Source: Streptomyces sp. NWU339 (lineage in GTDB: Bacteria > Actinomycetota > Actinomycetes > Streptomycetales > Streptomycetaceae). From it: DNA of 64,000 nucleotides. Shown in pieces: positions 36,372 to 44,578 of this stretch. The number at the start of each line of letters is the position of its first letter. The stretch's first letter is position 1. The position numbers and the translations under genes were made by a program. The notes beneath the pieces are model-generated. The model was given only the letters and a program-made list of their open reading frames with translations, made no database searches and was not told where the DNA came from. Where the stretch lies: positions 124,001 through 188,000 of the forward strand of contig NZ_QFRK01000002.1 of the NCBI RefSeq assembly GCF_003143855.1, in the 5' to 3' direction.

Positions 36372-37124
36372 GTGACATTCGGTGAGCAGCCGGCATATCT
36401 GCGCGTCGCGGGTGATCTCCGTAAGAAGATCGTCGACGGTCGGCTGCCGCCGCACACCCGCCTCCCGTCCCAGGCGAGGATCCGCGAGGAGTACGGCGTC
36501 TCCGACACGGTCGCGCTGGAGGCGCGCAAGGTGCTCATGGCGGAAGGCCTCGTCGAGGGCCGCTCCGGCTCGGGGACCTACGTCCGGGAGCGGCCCGTCC
36601 CCCGGCGCATCGCCCGTTCGGGGTTCCGTCCGGAGCGTGGCGCCACCCCGTTCCGGCAGGAGCAGGCGGACGGGAGCGTGCAGGGCACCTGGGAGTCGAG
36701 CAGTGCGCAGGCCGATGCCTGCGGGGCCGTCGCCGAGCGGCTCGGGATCGAGCCGGGCGACCGGGTGATGCGCACCCGGTACCTCTTCCGGGAGGCCGGC
36801 GAGCCGATGATGCTCTCCACCTCCTGGGAGCCGCTCGCCCTGACCGGCCGGACGCCCGTGATGCTGCCCGAGGAGGGGCCGCTCGGCGGTATGGGCGTGG
36901 TCGAGCGCATGCGAGCCATCGACGTGATCGTGGACAACGTCACCGAGGAGGTCGGCGCCCGCCCCGGCCTCGCCGAGGAGCTGGCGTCGCTGGGCGGCGT
37001 CCCCGGTCACGTCGTCCTGGTCGTCCGGCGCACGTACTACGCCTCGGGCCGCCCGGTCGAGACGGCCGACGTGGTGATCCCCGCCGACCGCTACCGGGTC
37101 GCGTACCACCTCCCGGTGAGGTAG
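36372..37124 (+). CDS. GntR/HutC-family transcriptional regulator
   Basis: A 250-residue regulator with an N-terminal winged helix (PAYLRVAGDLRKKIVDGRLP, then LPSQARIREEYGVSDTVALE) and a C-terminal UTRA ligand-binding domain (GDRVMRTRYLFREAGEPMML to the end). The start is GTG with GGGAG upstream. Its own promoter region carries two similar halves, GGTACAAC and TGTACAAC, that could be an operator. The usual GntR/UTRA ligands are small metabolites or sugars; none can be deduced from the neighbours. Confidence 0.92.
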   Translation: MTFGEQPAYLRVAGDLRKKIVDGRLPPHTRLPSQARIREEYGVSDTVALEARKVLMAEGLVEGRSGSGTYVRERPVPRRIARSGFRPERGATPFRQEQADGSVQGTWESSSAQADACGAVAERLGIEPGDRVMRTRYLFREAGEPMMLSTSWEPLALTGRTPVMLPEEGPLGGMGVVERMRAIDVIVDNVTEEVGARPGLAEELASLGGVPGHVVLVVRRTYYASGRPVETADVVIPADRYRVAYHLPVR

Positions 37125-37529
37125 CCGCCCCGTCCCGGGACATCGCGGGCGGCGGCCCCGGGAGATCGCCCCGGAGCCGTCGCCGGGCCCGGAGTGCTCC
37201 CTCTGCGCCCCGCCTGCGCCCCGTCCCTGCGTCCGGACGGGGGCGGGGCGGCGGCATGCCTGGTCGGGCGACGTAGAAATCTGGCCGTTCTCGCAGGTGG
37301 CCCCCGAGCTGGGGGAGCCGGGGCGGCATGCCGCTGACCGGATACGTCGGGCTTGCGTACGGCGCGTTCGCCACCGTGCGCCCCCTGGGTACTGGCTGGT
37401 TGCGTACCTCTTTGTGCAAACCCATGTTCGCTGCGTAAAGGTAAGGCGTAGGCTCGGGCATATGCGGATTGGGGTTTCCTTACCGGGCTGGGCGCGACGC
37501 AGGTCGCGGGCGGGAAGTGGAGGGGCGCG
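37125..37529. other. Intergenic region between the GntR regulator and the SPOR gene
   Basis: No supported gene in 405 bp. A hairpin of CCCCGTCC and GGACGGGG with an 8-nt loop (37219-37242) can terminate the GntR gene. Toward the SPOR gene the sequence is less GC-rich and contains TAGGCT (37449-37454), a possible -10. Confidence 0.45.
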
Positions 37530-37718
37530 ATGAGCGACGGCACGGCCACGCTTCCCTGGCTCGTGGTGCGGCAGGACGACAACGGCAACCGGTACCGCGT
37601 GGGCCGGTACGCGACCCGGGCCGAGGCGCAGAAGATCGCGGACAGTCTCGACGGCCGCGGGCACAAGCAGCTGTACTGGGTCGAGCGCATCGGTCAGAAC
37701 GCGACGACCGCCGACTGA
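37530..37718 (+). CDS. SPOR-domain mini-protein
   Basis: A 62-residue protein matching the SPOR/WVERI-type small family in actinobacteria: LPWLVVRQDDNGNRYRVGRY, ATRAEAQKIADSLDGRGHKQ and YWVERIG. SPOR domains bind denuded septal glycan strands when exported, but this one has no signal peptide and is likely cytoplasmic. GGAGGGG precedes the ATG. Gene-level evidence is good despite the small size, with third positions almost all G or C. Confidence 0.82.
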   Translation: MSDGTATLPWLVVRQDDNGNRYRVGRYATRAEAQKIADSLDGRGHKQLYWVERIGQNATTAD

Positions 37719-37783
37719 CGTCACGCGTCCCGGTAGGGTCCCGCTCGACTGTGGTTCGAACGAGCGGAAACGGGACGGGTTCG

Positions 37784-38197
37784 GTGCTGATCGACACGGT
37801 GGCCTGGGTGCGGATCGAGAAGGGCCGCATCCTGTGTGCGCGCCCGCGCGGGAAGGACGTCTTCTACATCCCCGGCGGCAAGCGCGAGGGGGCGGAGAGC
37901 GACGTCGAGACGCTGCTGCGGGAGATCAGGGAAGAGCTCGCGGTCGCACTCGACCCGGACACGGCCGTCCACGTGGGCACGTACGAGGCGGCGATCCCCG
38001 GGACCCTCGGGACCCCCGGCCTTCCAAAGGGCGCGGTCGTCCGGATGGCCTGTTACACCGCCGAGGGCGAGGGGGAGCCGGAGCCGAGCAGCGAGATCGA
38101 GGAGATGGCCTGGTTCTCGTACGCCGACCGGGAACTGGTGCCGCCAGTGGACCAGTTGCTCTTCGACGATCTGGCCGCCACCGGCGAACTCGCCTAG
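37784..38197 (+). CDS. NUDIX hydrolase
   Basis: A 137-residue NUDIX hydrolase. The full NUDIX box is present (GGKREGAESDVETLLREI then REEL). Members hydrolyse nucleoside diphosphates linked to other groups; the target cannot be told from sequence. The GTG reading MLIDTVAWVRIEKG fits the family N-terminus; a GTG at 37751 adds 11 residues and lies shortly after a TAGGGT -10-like box (37734-37739), so it remains possible. Confidence 0.88.
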   Translation: MLIDTVAWVRIEKGRILCARPRGKDVFYIPGGKREGAESDVETLLREIREELAVALDPDTAVHVGTYEAAIPGTLGTPGLPKGAVVRMACYTAEGEGEPEPSSEIEEMAWFSYADRELVPPVDQLLFDDLAATGELA

Positions 38198-38227
38198 ACC
38201 ACCCGCCCCGACCCCGTACCCGATCGA

Positions 38228-38258
38228 GGGCCCCGCCGCTTGACGCGCGGTGGGGCCC
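38228..38258 (+). terminator. Terminator after the NUDIX gene
   Basis: GGGCCCCGCCGC pairs with GCGGTGGGGCCC (one G-U pair) around a 7-nt loop, then TT. Confidence 0.7.
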
Positions 38259-38408
38259 TTCGGGGTCCCGGGACCGGGAGGGCTCGTCGGACTCGCCTTC
38301 CCCGATACGGGTACCTGTCCGTTCGCCTCGCACCTCATGAGCGACGCCGAACGCGGAGCCCGCGGTGCGTTCGAGGTGACGGGCCTGTGACCGATGTCCG
38401 TATGCGCG

Positions 38409-38433
38409 ATACCCGGGCGGGGATGTCGGGTAT
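38409..38433. promoter_or_regulatory. Inverted repeat ATACCCG/CGGGTAT upstream of the HATPase gene
   Basis: Perfect 7-bp arms separated by 11 nt, about 55 nt before the start codon, followed by TTGACC (38441-38446). A regulator site is likely but its factor is unknown. Confidence 0.35.
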
Positions 38434-38486
38434 GGGTCCATTGACCCCATGAAACCTGATATGGGGAGTCTGTTGTCAGCCCCGGA

Positions 38487-38903
38487 GTGACGGAAGTGGT
38501 CCGCGTGATCGACACCGAAGACGACCGGGTCACGTGGACCTTCCCCGCGGAGCCGGGTGCCGTGGGCGCCGCGCGCTCCACGGTCCGCGCGCAGTTGCAC
38601 GGCTGGGGTCTCGACGGCGTCGGTGACCTGGCGGCCCTGCTGGTCAGTGAGCTGGTCACCAACGCCCTGCGGCACGCCACCGGTCCCATCGGCGTCTGCC
38701 TGTCGCGTCCCTCCGGCCCGGACGGCGTCCTGCGGGTCGAGGTCTCCGACCCGCTGCCGGACTTCCCGCACGAGCGCGTGGCCCGGGCCGAGGACGAGGG
38801 CGGGCGCGGGCTGCAGCTCGTCGCCCGCACCGCCCGCCGCTGGGGCACCCGGCCGGGCGAGGTCGGCAAGACCGTGTGGTTCGAACTCACGGTGCCCGAG
38901 TGA
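38487..38903 (+). CDS. Stand-alone HATPase_c anti-sigma-factor-like kinase
   Basis: A 138-residue single-domain GHKL ATPase of the RsbW/SpoIIAB-like class: LLVSELVTNALRHATGPIGV (N box), VEVSDPLPDFP (G1) and DEGGRGLQLVARTARRWG (G2), ending in KTVWFEL. Streptomyces encodes dozens; they phosphorylate anti-anti-sigma proteins or bind partner switches. The GTG at 38487 has a weak site; the GTG at 38499 has GGAG 8 nt before it and may be the true start. It may act with the large phosphatase encoded next. Confidence 0.87.
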   Translation: MTEVVRVIDTEDDRVTWTFPAEPGAVGAARSTVRAQLHGWGLDGVGDLAALLVSELVTNALRHATGPIGVCLSRPSGPDGVLRVEVSDPLPDFPHERVARAEDEGGRGLQLVARTARRWGTRPGEVGKTVWFELTVPE

Positions 38904-39194
38904 GGCGTTCGCGCCCGGCTGAAACGAGGCGCTGTCCCGCGCCTCGGCCGTGTACGCACGGGCCACTCCTGTCGAGCGGCCGGTTCCGGCCCCTGATGGT
39001 TGTCGAAGAAGGGGGTTCGATGACGTGTCCGCTGGTTAGAAGACTGGGAGTGTTCTCACAGTTCGGACCGAAAAGCATCGGGACCGTGCTGTGATCGTGA
39101 ACACCGTGTTGTGTGGCGCCGTAGTGCTGGATACTGCGGGCAGCCGCCCCCGGCGACCGGTGCCGGACGCGGTGAGCTGGAGGGGACGGTTCGC

Positions 39195-41966
39195 GTGGGC
39201 GAGATACCAGCGAAGGCCACGGAGTCCAAGGACCCGTCGGACGGTGCAAGGGCCGAGGCCGCTGACGGCCTCACTTCCGGCGATGCCTCGTCCGGCGACG
39301 TCCCGTCCGCGGGCGCCGTGCCCGCCGGCGTTTCTCCCGTCGAGGCATTGGCCACCGACGCCTCTTCCGGCGCCCCCTTCCCCACCGACGCCCCGACCGT
39401 CGATGGCATGTGGCAGAGCAGCCCTCCCGGCTCCATGTACGACTACATAAAGGTCGCCTCCTTCTCCATCGGCCCCGACGGACTGGTCGACCAGTGGAGC
39501 CTGCGCGCCGAACAGCTCCTCGGCATCCCGGCGGAGCGGGCCGTCGGGATGGACCCCATCGCGGCGTTCGTCGATCCGGACCGGCGTGAGCGGGGCCAGC
39601 GCAAGATGACCGAGATCCTCGACGGCCGGGAGTGGACCGGAGTCGTGCCCTTCCGGACCCCCGACACGGTGGACGACGGGCCCGGCCGGGAGGGAGTCGC
39701 CGAGGTCTACGTCATGCCGACGCGCACCGAGGACGGCGAGAAGGCAGCCGTCTGCATCGTCGTCGACGTGCGCACCCTGCGCAGCATCGAGACCGATCTC
39801 GCCGCCTCGCAGGCCATATTCGGCCAATCCCCCTTCGGCTTCCTGCTGATCGACCCCGACCTGCGGGTGCGCCGCGCCAACCAGCGGTTCGCGTCCACCT
39901 TCGGCGGCATGCCCGACGACCACCGGGGCAAGGGTGTCCACGACTACCTGCCGCGCGCCGAGGCCGAGCGGGTGGCCGCGACCATGCGCAGGGTGCTGGA
40001 GACCGGCGAGTCCATCACGGACATGCACGTCACCGGATTCATCCCGGACACCGACGGGCGGCGCCACTGGTCGGTCAACCTCTACCGCGTGCACAGCGGC
40101 AGCGGCCGTCCCATCGGCATCGCCTGGCTGGGAATCGACATCACCGCCCGCCGTGCCGCCGCCCGCGAGGCCGCCGCCGCACGGCGCAACCTCGCCCTGC
40201 TCAACGAGGCCGGCGCCCGGATCGGCAATTCCCTCGACCTGGAGACCACGGCCCGCGAACTCCTGGACGTCGTCGTCCCCGGCTTCTGCGACCTGGCCAC
40301 CGTCGACCTCTATCAGGGGCTGCTGGCCGGCGACGAGACCCCGCCGGGGCTGGCCGACGGCAGTGCGGACGTGCGCCGCGTCGCCTTCGCCAGTGCCGTC
40401 TCCGAAGCGCCGTTCAGCGTCACCGGCGAGCCCGTCAAGCTGGGCGCCGTCCACAACTACGCGTTCAACTCGCCGTGCGCGGACGCCCTGCGCACCGGCC
40501 GCCCGCGACTGGTGCCGGGCGAGGAGGGCGGGCTGGTGCGGACCACGCTCGCCGTGCCGATGGTCGCCCACGACACGGTGGTCGGGCTCGCCCAGTTCGC
40601 CCGTACCAAGGGCAGCGAGCCGTTCGGGGACCGCGACCGCGACCTCGCCGTGGAACTGGCCGCGCGCGCCGCCGTCTGCATCGACAACGCCCGCCTCTAC
40701 CGGCGCGAGCACGAACGCGCCCTGCTGCTGCAGCGGTCCCTGCTGCCGCCCGGCGACCCGGAGGCCTCCGGTCTCGACATCGCCTGCCGCTACCTGCCCG
40801 GCAGCGCGGCGACCGGCCGCTCCGGCGAGGTCGGCGGCGACTGGTTCGACGTCATCGAACTGCCCGGCCACCGCACCGCGCTGGTCGTCGGGGACGTGAT
40901 GGGGCGGGGGCTGCGTGCCGCGGTGGCCATGGGTGAACTGCGCAGCGCTGTCCGCACCCTGGCCCAGCTCGACCTCGAACCCGCGGAGGTGCTCTCCCAT
41001 TTGGACGAGATCGTCCAGGGACTCGGCGCCCCCGGAGGCGTCCAGCAGGCGACCCGGGCCGCCCGCCGCCCCCGGGAGGCCGACCTCTCCGAGGTCTACC
41101 TGGCGACCTGCGTCTACGCGGTCTACGACCCGGTGACCAGGCGGTGCACCTTCGCCAACGCGGGCCATCCGCCGCCGGTCCTGGTCGAACCGGGGGAGGC
41201 CGCCCTGATGCTGGACGTGCCGCCGGGCATGCCGCTCGGCGTCGGCGGGGAGCCCTTCGAGGAGGTCGAGGTCGAACTGCCCGAGGGCGCCCTGCTCGCG
41301 CTCTACACGGACGGGCTGGTCGAAAGCCGCGACCACCCCCTCGACGAGGGCCTCCAGGCCTTCGTGGGCGCCCTCACCGGCCCGTCCCACCCGTCGCCCG
41401 CCCGCCACTCCGCGACGACGGCGCCGCGCGCCGACACCCACAGGGACCTGGAGGACGTCTGCGACCACGTCCTCAACGCCCTCAACACCCACCACGGCGA
41501 AGACGACATCGCGCTGCTGATGGCCAGGGTCCAGGGGCTGCCCGCCGATTCCGTCGGCGACTGGACGCTGCCGCGCGAACCCCGCAGCGTGGGCCGCGCC
41601 CGCGAGTACGCCCGCGCGCAACTGCTCGCCTGGGACCTGGAACCCCTCGTCGACACCACGGAACTCCTGGTCAGCGAGCTGGTCACCAACGCCCTGCGAT
41701 ACGGCGAGGGAGAGATCAGGCTCCGCCTCCTGCTCGACCGCACCCTGGTCTGTGAGGTCTGGGACTCCGGCCTGGTCCAGCCGCGCCGCCGCCGCGCCCG
41801 CGACACCGACGAGGGCGGCCGAGGTCTCCAGCTCGTCGGCCTGCTCAGCGCGGCCTGGGGCTCCCGTCGTACCCCCCGCGGCAAGACCGTCTGGTTCGAA
41901 CTCCCCCTCCCCGGCGGCGAAACCCCCCTCGCCGACCCGGCCGAAGCCCTCATGAGCCTTTTCTGA
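39195..41966 (+). CDS. PAS-PAS-GAF-PP2C phosphatase with C-terminal HATPase domain
   Basis: A 923-residue multidomain sensor. After a Ser/Ala/Pro-rich N-terminus come two PAS-like domains (about 80-200 and 205-320; the second with FLLIDPDLRVRRANQRFAST), a GAF domain (about 335-505), a SpoIIE-type PP2C phosphatase (about 515-740; GGDWFDVIEL, VVGDVMGRG, YTDGLVESRD and GEDDIALL) and an HATPase_c domain (about 765-910; SELVTNALRYGE and DEGGRGLQLVG). It would couple small-molecule or light/redox sensing to an anti-sigma partner switch. The GTG is chosen for GGAGGGG about 9 nt upstream; an in-frame start at 39111 lacks one. Confidence 0.93.
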   Translation: MGEIPAKATESKDPSDGARAEAADGLTSGDASSGDVPSAGAVPAGVSPVEALATDASSGAPFPTDAPTVDGMWQSSPPGSMYDYIKVASFSIGPDGLVDQWSLRAEQLLGIPAERAVGMDPIAAFVDPDRRERGQRKMTEILDGREWTGVVPFRTPDTVDDGPGREGVAEVYVMPTRTEDGEKAAVCIVVDVRTLRSIETDLAASQAIFGQSPFGFLLIDPDLRVRRANQRFASTFGGMPDDHRGKGVHDYLPRAEAERVAATMRRVLETGESITDMHVTGFIPDTDGRRHWSVNLYRVHSGSGRPIGIAWLGIDITARRAAAREAAAARRNLALLNEAGARIGNSLDLETTARELLDVVVPGFCDLATVDLYQGLLAGDETPPGLADGSADVRRVAFASAVSEAPFSVTGEPVKLGAVHNYAFNSPCADALRTGRPRLVPGEEGGLVRTTLAVPMVAHDTVVGLAQFARTKGSEPFGDRDRDLAVELAARAAVCIDNARLYRREHERALLLQRSLLPPGDPEASGLDIACRYLPGSAATGRSGEVGGDWFDVIELPGHRTALVVGDVMGRGLRAAVAMGELRSAVRTLAQLDLEPAEVLSHLDEIVQGLGAPGGVQQATRAARRPREADLSEVYLATCVYAVYDPVTRRCTFANAGHPPPVLVEPGEAALMLDVPPGMPLGVGGEPFEEVEVELPEGALLALYTDGLVESRDHPLDEGLQAFVGALTGPSHPSPARHSATTAPRADTHRDLEDVCDHVLNALNTHHGEDDIALLMARVQGLPADSVGDWTLPREPRSVGRAREYARAQLLAWDLEPLVDTTELLVSELVTNALRYGEGEIRLRLLLDRTLVCEVWDSGLVQPRRRRARDTDEGGRGLQLVGLLSAAWGSRRTPRGKTVWFELPLPGGETPLADPAEALMSLF

Positions 41967-41997
41967 CCCCCGACACGTCGACCGACCGCCGCTCGTC

Positions 41998-42010
41998 TAC
42001 GCTCGCCCCC
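41998..42010 (+). promoter_or_regulatory. Leaderless -10 (TACGCT) of the GNAT gene
   Basis: TACGCT followed by a 7-nt gap to the ATG. Confidence 0.55.
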
Positions 42011-42568
42011 ATGCCCCCGATCCCGTTACACCTGGCAGTCGGTACCCTCACCCTGCGGCCCTGGAGCCCGGAGGACTCCGCCGGCCTGGCCGAGCTGTTC
42101 CAGGACGAGGCGATGCGCCGCTGGACGAGCGCCGCCGTGCACGACGAGGCGAGCGCGGCGCGCTGGGTGACGGCACAGCAGCGGGGCTGGGAGGCGGGAG
42201 ACAGGTTCGCGTTCGCCGTGCAGGAGACGGGAGTTCCCGGCTCCGCGCCGCGGCTCGTCGGCCACGCCGTCCTCAAGTACGCGGCCAGGGGATCGGGTTG
42301 TGCCGAGGTGGGCTACTGGACCGCGGCACCCGCCCGCGGCCGGGGAGTGGCCCACCGAGCTCTGACGGCGCTGACCGACTGGGCGTTCGAGGCCTTCACC
42401 CGGGAAGGCCTGACCCGCCTGGAGCTGGTGCACCAGGCCGACAACGTGGCGTCCTGCCGCGTCGCCGAGAAGGCCGGTTTCGCACGGACCGGTGTCCTCC
42501 CGGCCGCACCGCCCGCCTTCCCCCTGGACGGACACGTGCACGAACGGCACGCGCCGACCGCCGCCTGA
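42011..42568 (+). CDS. GNAT-family acetyltransferase (RimJ/RimL-like)
   Basis: A 185-residue acetyl-CoA-dependent N-acetyltransferase. The N-terminal LTLRPWSPEDSAGLAELF, EVGYWTAAPARGRGVAHRAL (acetyl-CoA-binding RGRG loop), and VADNVASC-type segment QADNVASCRVAEKAGFARTG are the RimJ/RimL hallmarks. The acceptor is unknown: a ribosomal protein N-terminus, an antibiotic or a small molecule. The mRNA is probably leaderless given the -10 directly upstream. Confidence 0.9.
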   Translation: MPPIPLHLAVGTLTLRPWSPEDSAGLAELFQDEAMRRWTSAAVHDEASAARWVTAQQRGWEAGDRFAFAVQETGVPGSAPRLVGHAVLKYAARGSGCAEVGYWTAAPARGRGVAHRALTALTDWAFEAFTREGLTRLELVHQADNVASCRVAEKAGFARTGVLPAAPPAFPLDGHVHERHAPTAA

Positions 42569-42654
42569 AACGCAACCGCGGGCCCCCCGCCGTCGTCCTC
42601 CTCCGCAAGATCAGCCGCGCGGCCCGGACGGACCGGCGGCGGAGGGGACGCGCG

Positions 42655-43788
42655 ATGTCAGGCACGGAACCCGCGGAAGCCACAGGGTCCACGGAAGCCA
42701 CTGAACCCACGGAGTCGGGCGCACCCGGATCCGCGGGCGCGGAGCACACCCGAGACCGGCCGGACGAGCGGCCCCGGAGCTGGAAGCGCCGGCTCACGTG
42801 GACCGCGCTCGCGGTCGTGCTCGTCGTCCTCGTGCCCCTGCTGACCGCCGGGACGGTGTTACGGGTCAACTTCACCGGCGACCCGGCCGACGGGACGTAC
42901 ACCCGGGACCGCGACGCCCTCTGGCTCGGGCACGCCTGGGTCGACGGGCGGAAGAAGGACGCCGACGTCACCGCCCTCGCCCGCCGCCTCGAGGGCACCG
43001 GGATACGCGACCTCTACGTCCACTCGGGACCCCTGAAGCACGACGGAAGCCTGCCGAAGTCCCTTTACCCGCAGGCCCGTTGGCTGATCGAGTCCGTGCA
43101 CCGGGAGATACCCGGCGTCCGGGTCCAGGCCTGGCTCGGGGACATCCTCGCGCCCGAGCACCCCGAGGCGCTGCACCTGGAGCGCGCCGAGTCCCGCGCC
43201 GCGATCCTCCGGTCCACCCGGGAGATCCTGGACACCGGCTACGACGGCGTCCACTTCGACCTCGAGCCCCTGCACTCCGGGGACGCCGACTACCTCGAGC
43301 TCCTCGACGCCCTGCACGAGGAGACCGGCTCCCGCGACGTGCCGCTGTCCGTCGCCGCCCACCAGATCGACCCGCTCCCCGGCTTCCACTCCTTCTGGGG
43401 CGCGGTCACCGGCCACCCCAAGTGGTGGTCGCAGGAGTTCTTCGGGCAGGTCGCGCGCCGCGTCGACCAGATCGCCGTCATGTCGTACGACACCATGCAG
43501 CCGCTGGAGGGCACCTACGGCGGCTACGTCGCCCAGCAGACCGCGCTCGCCCTGGAGGTCACCCCGCCCGGCACCGACCTCCTCATGGGCCTGCCCTTCT
43601 TCAAGGAGAACCGGTTCGGCCACTGGGCCCACGCCGAGACCGTCCCCGCCGCCGTCCGCGGTGTCCGGCTCGGGCTGTCCCGCACCGACGCCGACCGCCC
43701 CCGCTTCGGCGTCGCCCTCTACGTGGACTTCGCGGCGACGGAGGCGGACTGGACGGCGTACCGAAAGGGCTGGGTGAACCGTCCCTGA
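42655..43788 (+). CDS. Membrane-anchored GH18-like glycoside hydrolase
   Basis: A 377-residue protein. A Glu/Thr/Pro-rich cytoplasmic N-terminus is followed by a membrane helix (LTWTALAVVLVVLVPLLTAG) and an outside TIM-barrel-like domain. DTGYDGVHFDLEPLHSGD resembles the GH18 catalytic motif DGxxxDxE, and VMSYDTM matches the following barrel strand. GH18 enzymes cleave chitin or related GlcNAc polymers; divergence is enough that peptidoglycan or exopolysaccharide is possible. GGAGGGG precedes the ATG. The assignment rests on motif similarity only. Confidence 0.75.
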   Translation: MSGTEPAEATGSTEATEPTESGAPGSAGAEHTRDRPDERPRSWKRRLTWTALAVVLVVLVPLLTAGTVLRVNFTGDPADGTYTRDRDALWLGHAWVDGRKKDADVTALARRLEGTGIRDLYVHSGPLKHDGSLPKSLYPQARWLIESVHREIPGVRVQAWLGDILAPEHPEALHLERAESRAAILRSTREILDTGYDGVHFDLEPLHSGDADYLELLDALHEETGSRDVPLSVAAHQIDPLPGFHSFWGAVTGHPKWWSQEFFGQVARRVDQIAVMSYDTMQPLEGTYGGYVAQQTALALEVTPPGTDLLMGLPFFKENRFGHWAHAETVPAAVRGVRLGLSRTDADRPRFGVALYVDFAATEADWTAYRKGWVNRP

Positions 43789-43801
43789 CGCACCGGGCGG
43801 A

Positions 43802-44578
43802 TCAGGACGACGCGGACCGGCGCCGGATCTTGTCGCCGAGCCAGACGAGCGGGTCGTACTTGCGGTCGACCGCCCGTTCCTTCAGCGGGATCAGTGCGTT
43901 GTCCGTGATCCGGATGCCCTCGGGGCACACCTCCGTGCAGCACTTGGTGATGTTGCAGTAGCCGAGCCCGTGCTCGTCCTGGGCCGTGCGCCCGCGGTCC
44001 AGGCCGGCCTCCTCGGCGGCGTCCAGCGGATGCATGTCCAGCTCCGCCACCCGCATCAGGAACCGCGGACCCGCGAACGCCCGCTTGTTCTCCTCGTGGT
44101 CGCGGACCACATGGCAGACGTCCTGGCACAGGAAGCACTCGATGCACTTGCGGAACTCCTGCGGGCGGTCCACGTCCTCCTGCGTCATCCGGTACTCGCC
44201 GGGCCCGAGGCCCTTCGGCGGTACGAAGGCCGGCACCTGGCGTGCCTTCGTGTAGTTGAAGCCGACGTCGGTCACCAGGTCGCGGATCACCGGGAAGGCC
44301 CGCAGCGGGGTCACCGTGACCGTCTCGTCCCGGTCGAACACCGACATCCGGGTCATGCACAGCAGCCGGGGGCGCCCGTTGACCTCCGCCGAGCACGAGC
44401 CGCACTTGCCGGCCTTGCAGTTCCAGCGCACGGCCAGGTCGGGGGCCTGGGTGGCCTGGAGCCGGTGGACGATGTCGAGGACCACCTCGCCGTCGTTCAC
44501 CTCGACGCGGAAGTCCTCCAGGCCGCCGCCCTCGACATCCCCCCGCCACACCTTGAAGCGGGCCTCATAGCTGCTCAC
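43802..44578 (-). CDS. sdhB: Succinate dehydrogenase/fumarate reductase iron-sulfur subunit
   Basis: A 258-residue electron-transfer subunit. The [2Fe-2S] ligands are in WNCKAGKCGSCSAEVNG and the following LLCMTR; [4Fe-4S] and [3Fe-4S] ligands are in CIECFLCQDVC and CNITKCCTEVCPEGI. It passes electrons between the flavoprotein and the membrane anchor. Its ATG overlaps the sdhA stop by ATGA. It is convergent with the GH18-like gene with only 13 nt between them and no obvious hairpin. Confidence 0.95.
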   Translation of the reverse strand: MSSYEARFKVWRGDVEGGGLEDFRVEVNDGEVVLDIVHRLQATQAPDLAVRWNCKAGKCGSCSAEVNGRPRLLCMTRMSVFDRDETVTVTPLRAFPVIRDLVTDVGFNYTKARQVPAFVPPKGLGPGEYRMTQEDVDRPQEFRKCIECFLCQDVCHVVRDHEENKRAFAGPRFLMRVAELDMHPLDAAEEAGLDRGRTAQDEHGLGYCNITKCCTEVCPEGIRITDNALIPLKERAVDRKYDPLVWLGDKIRRRSASS

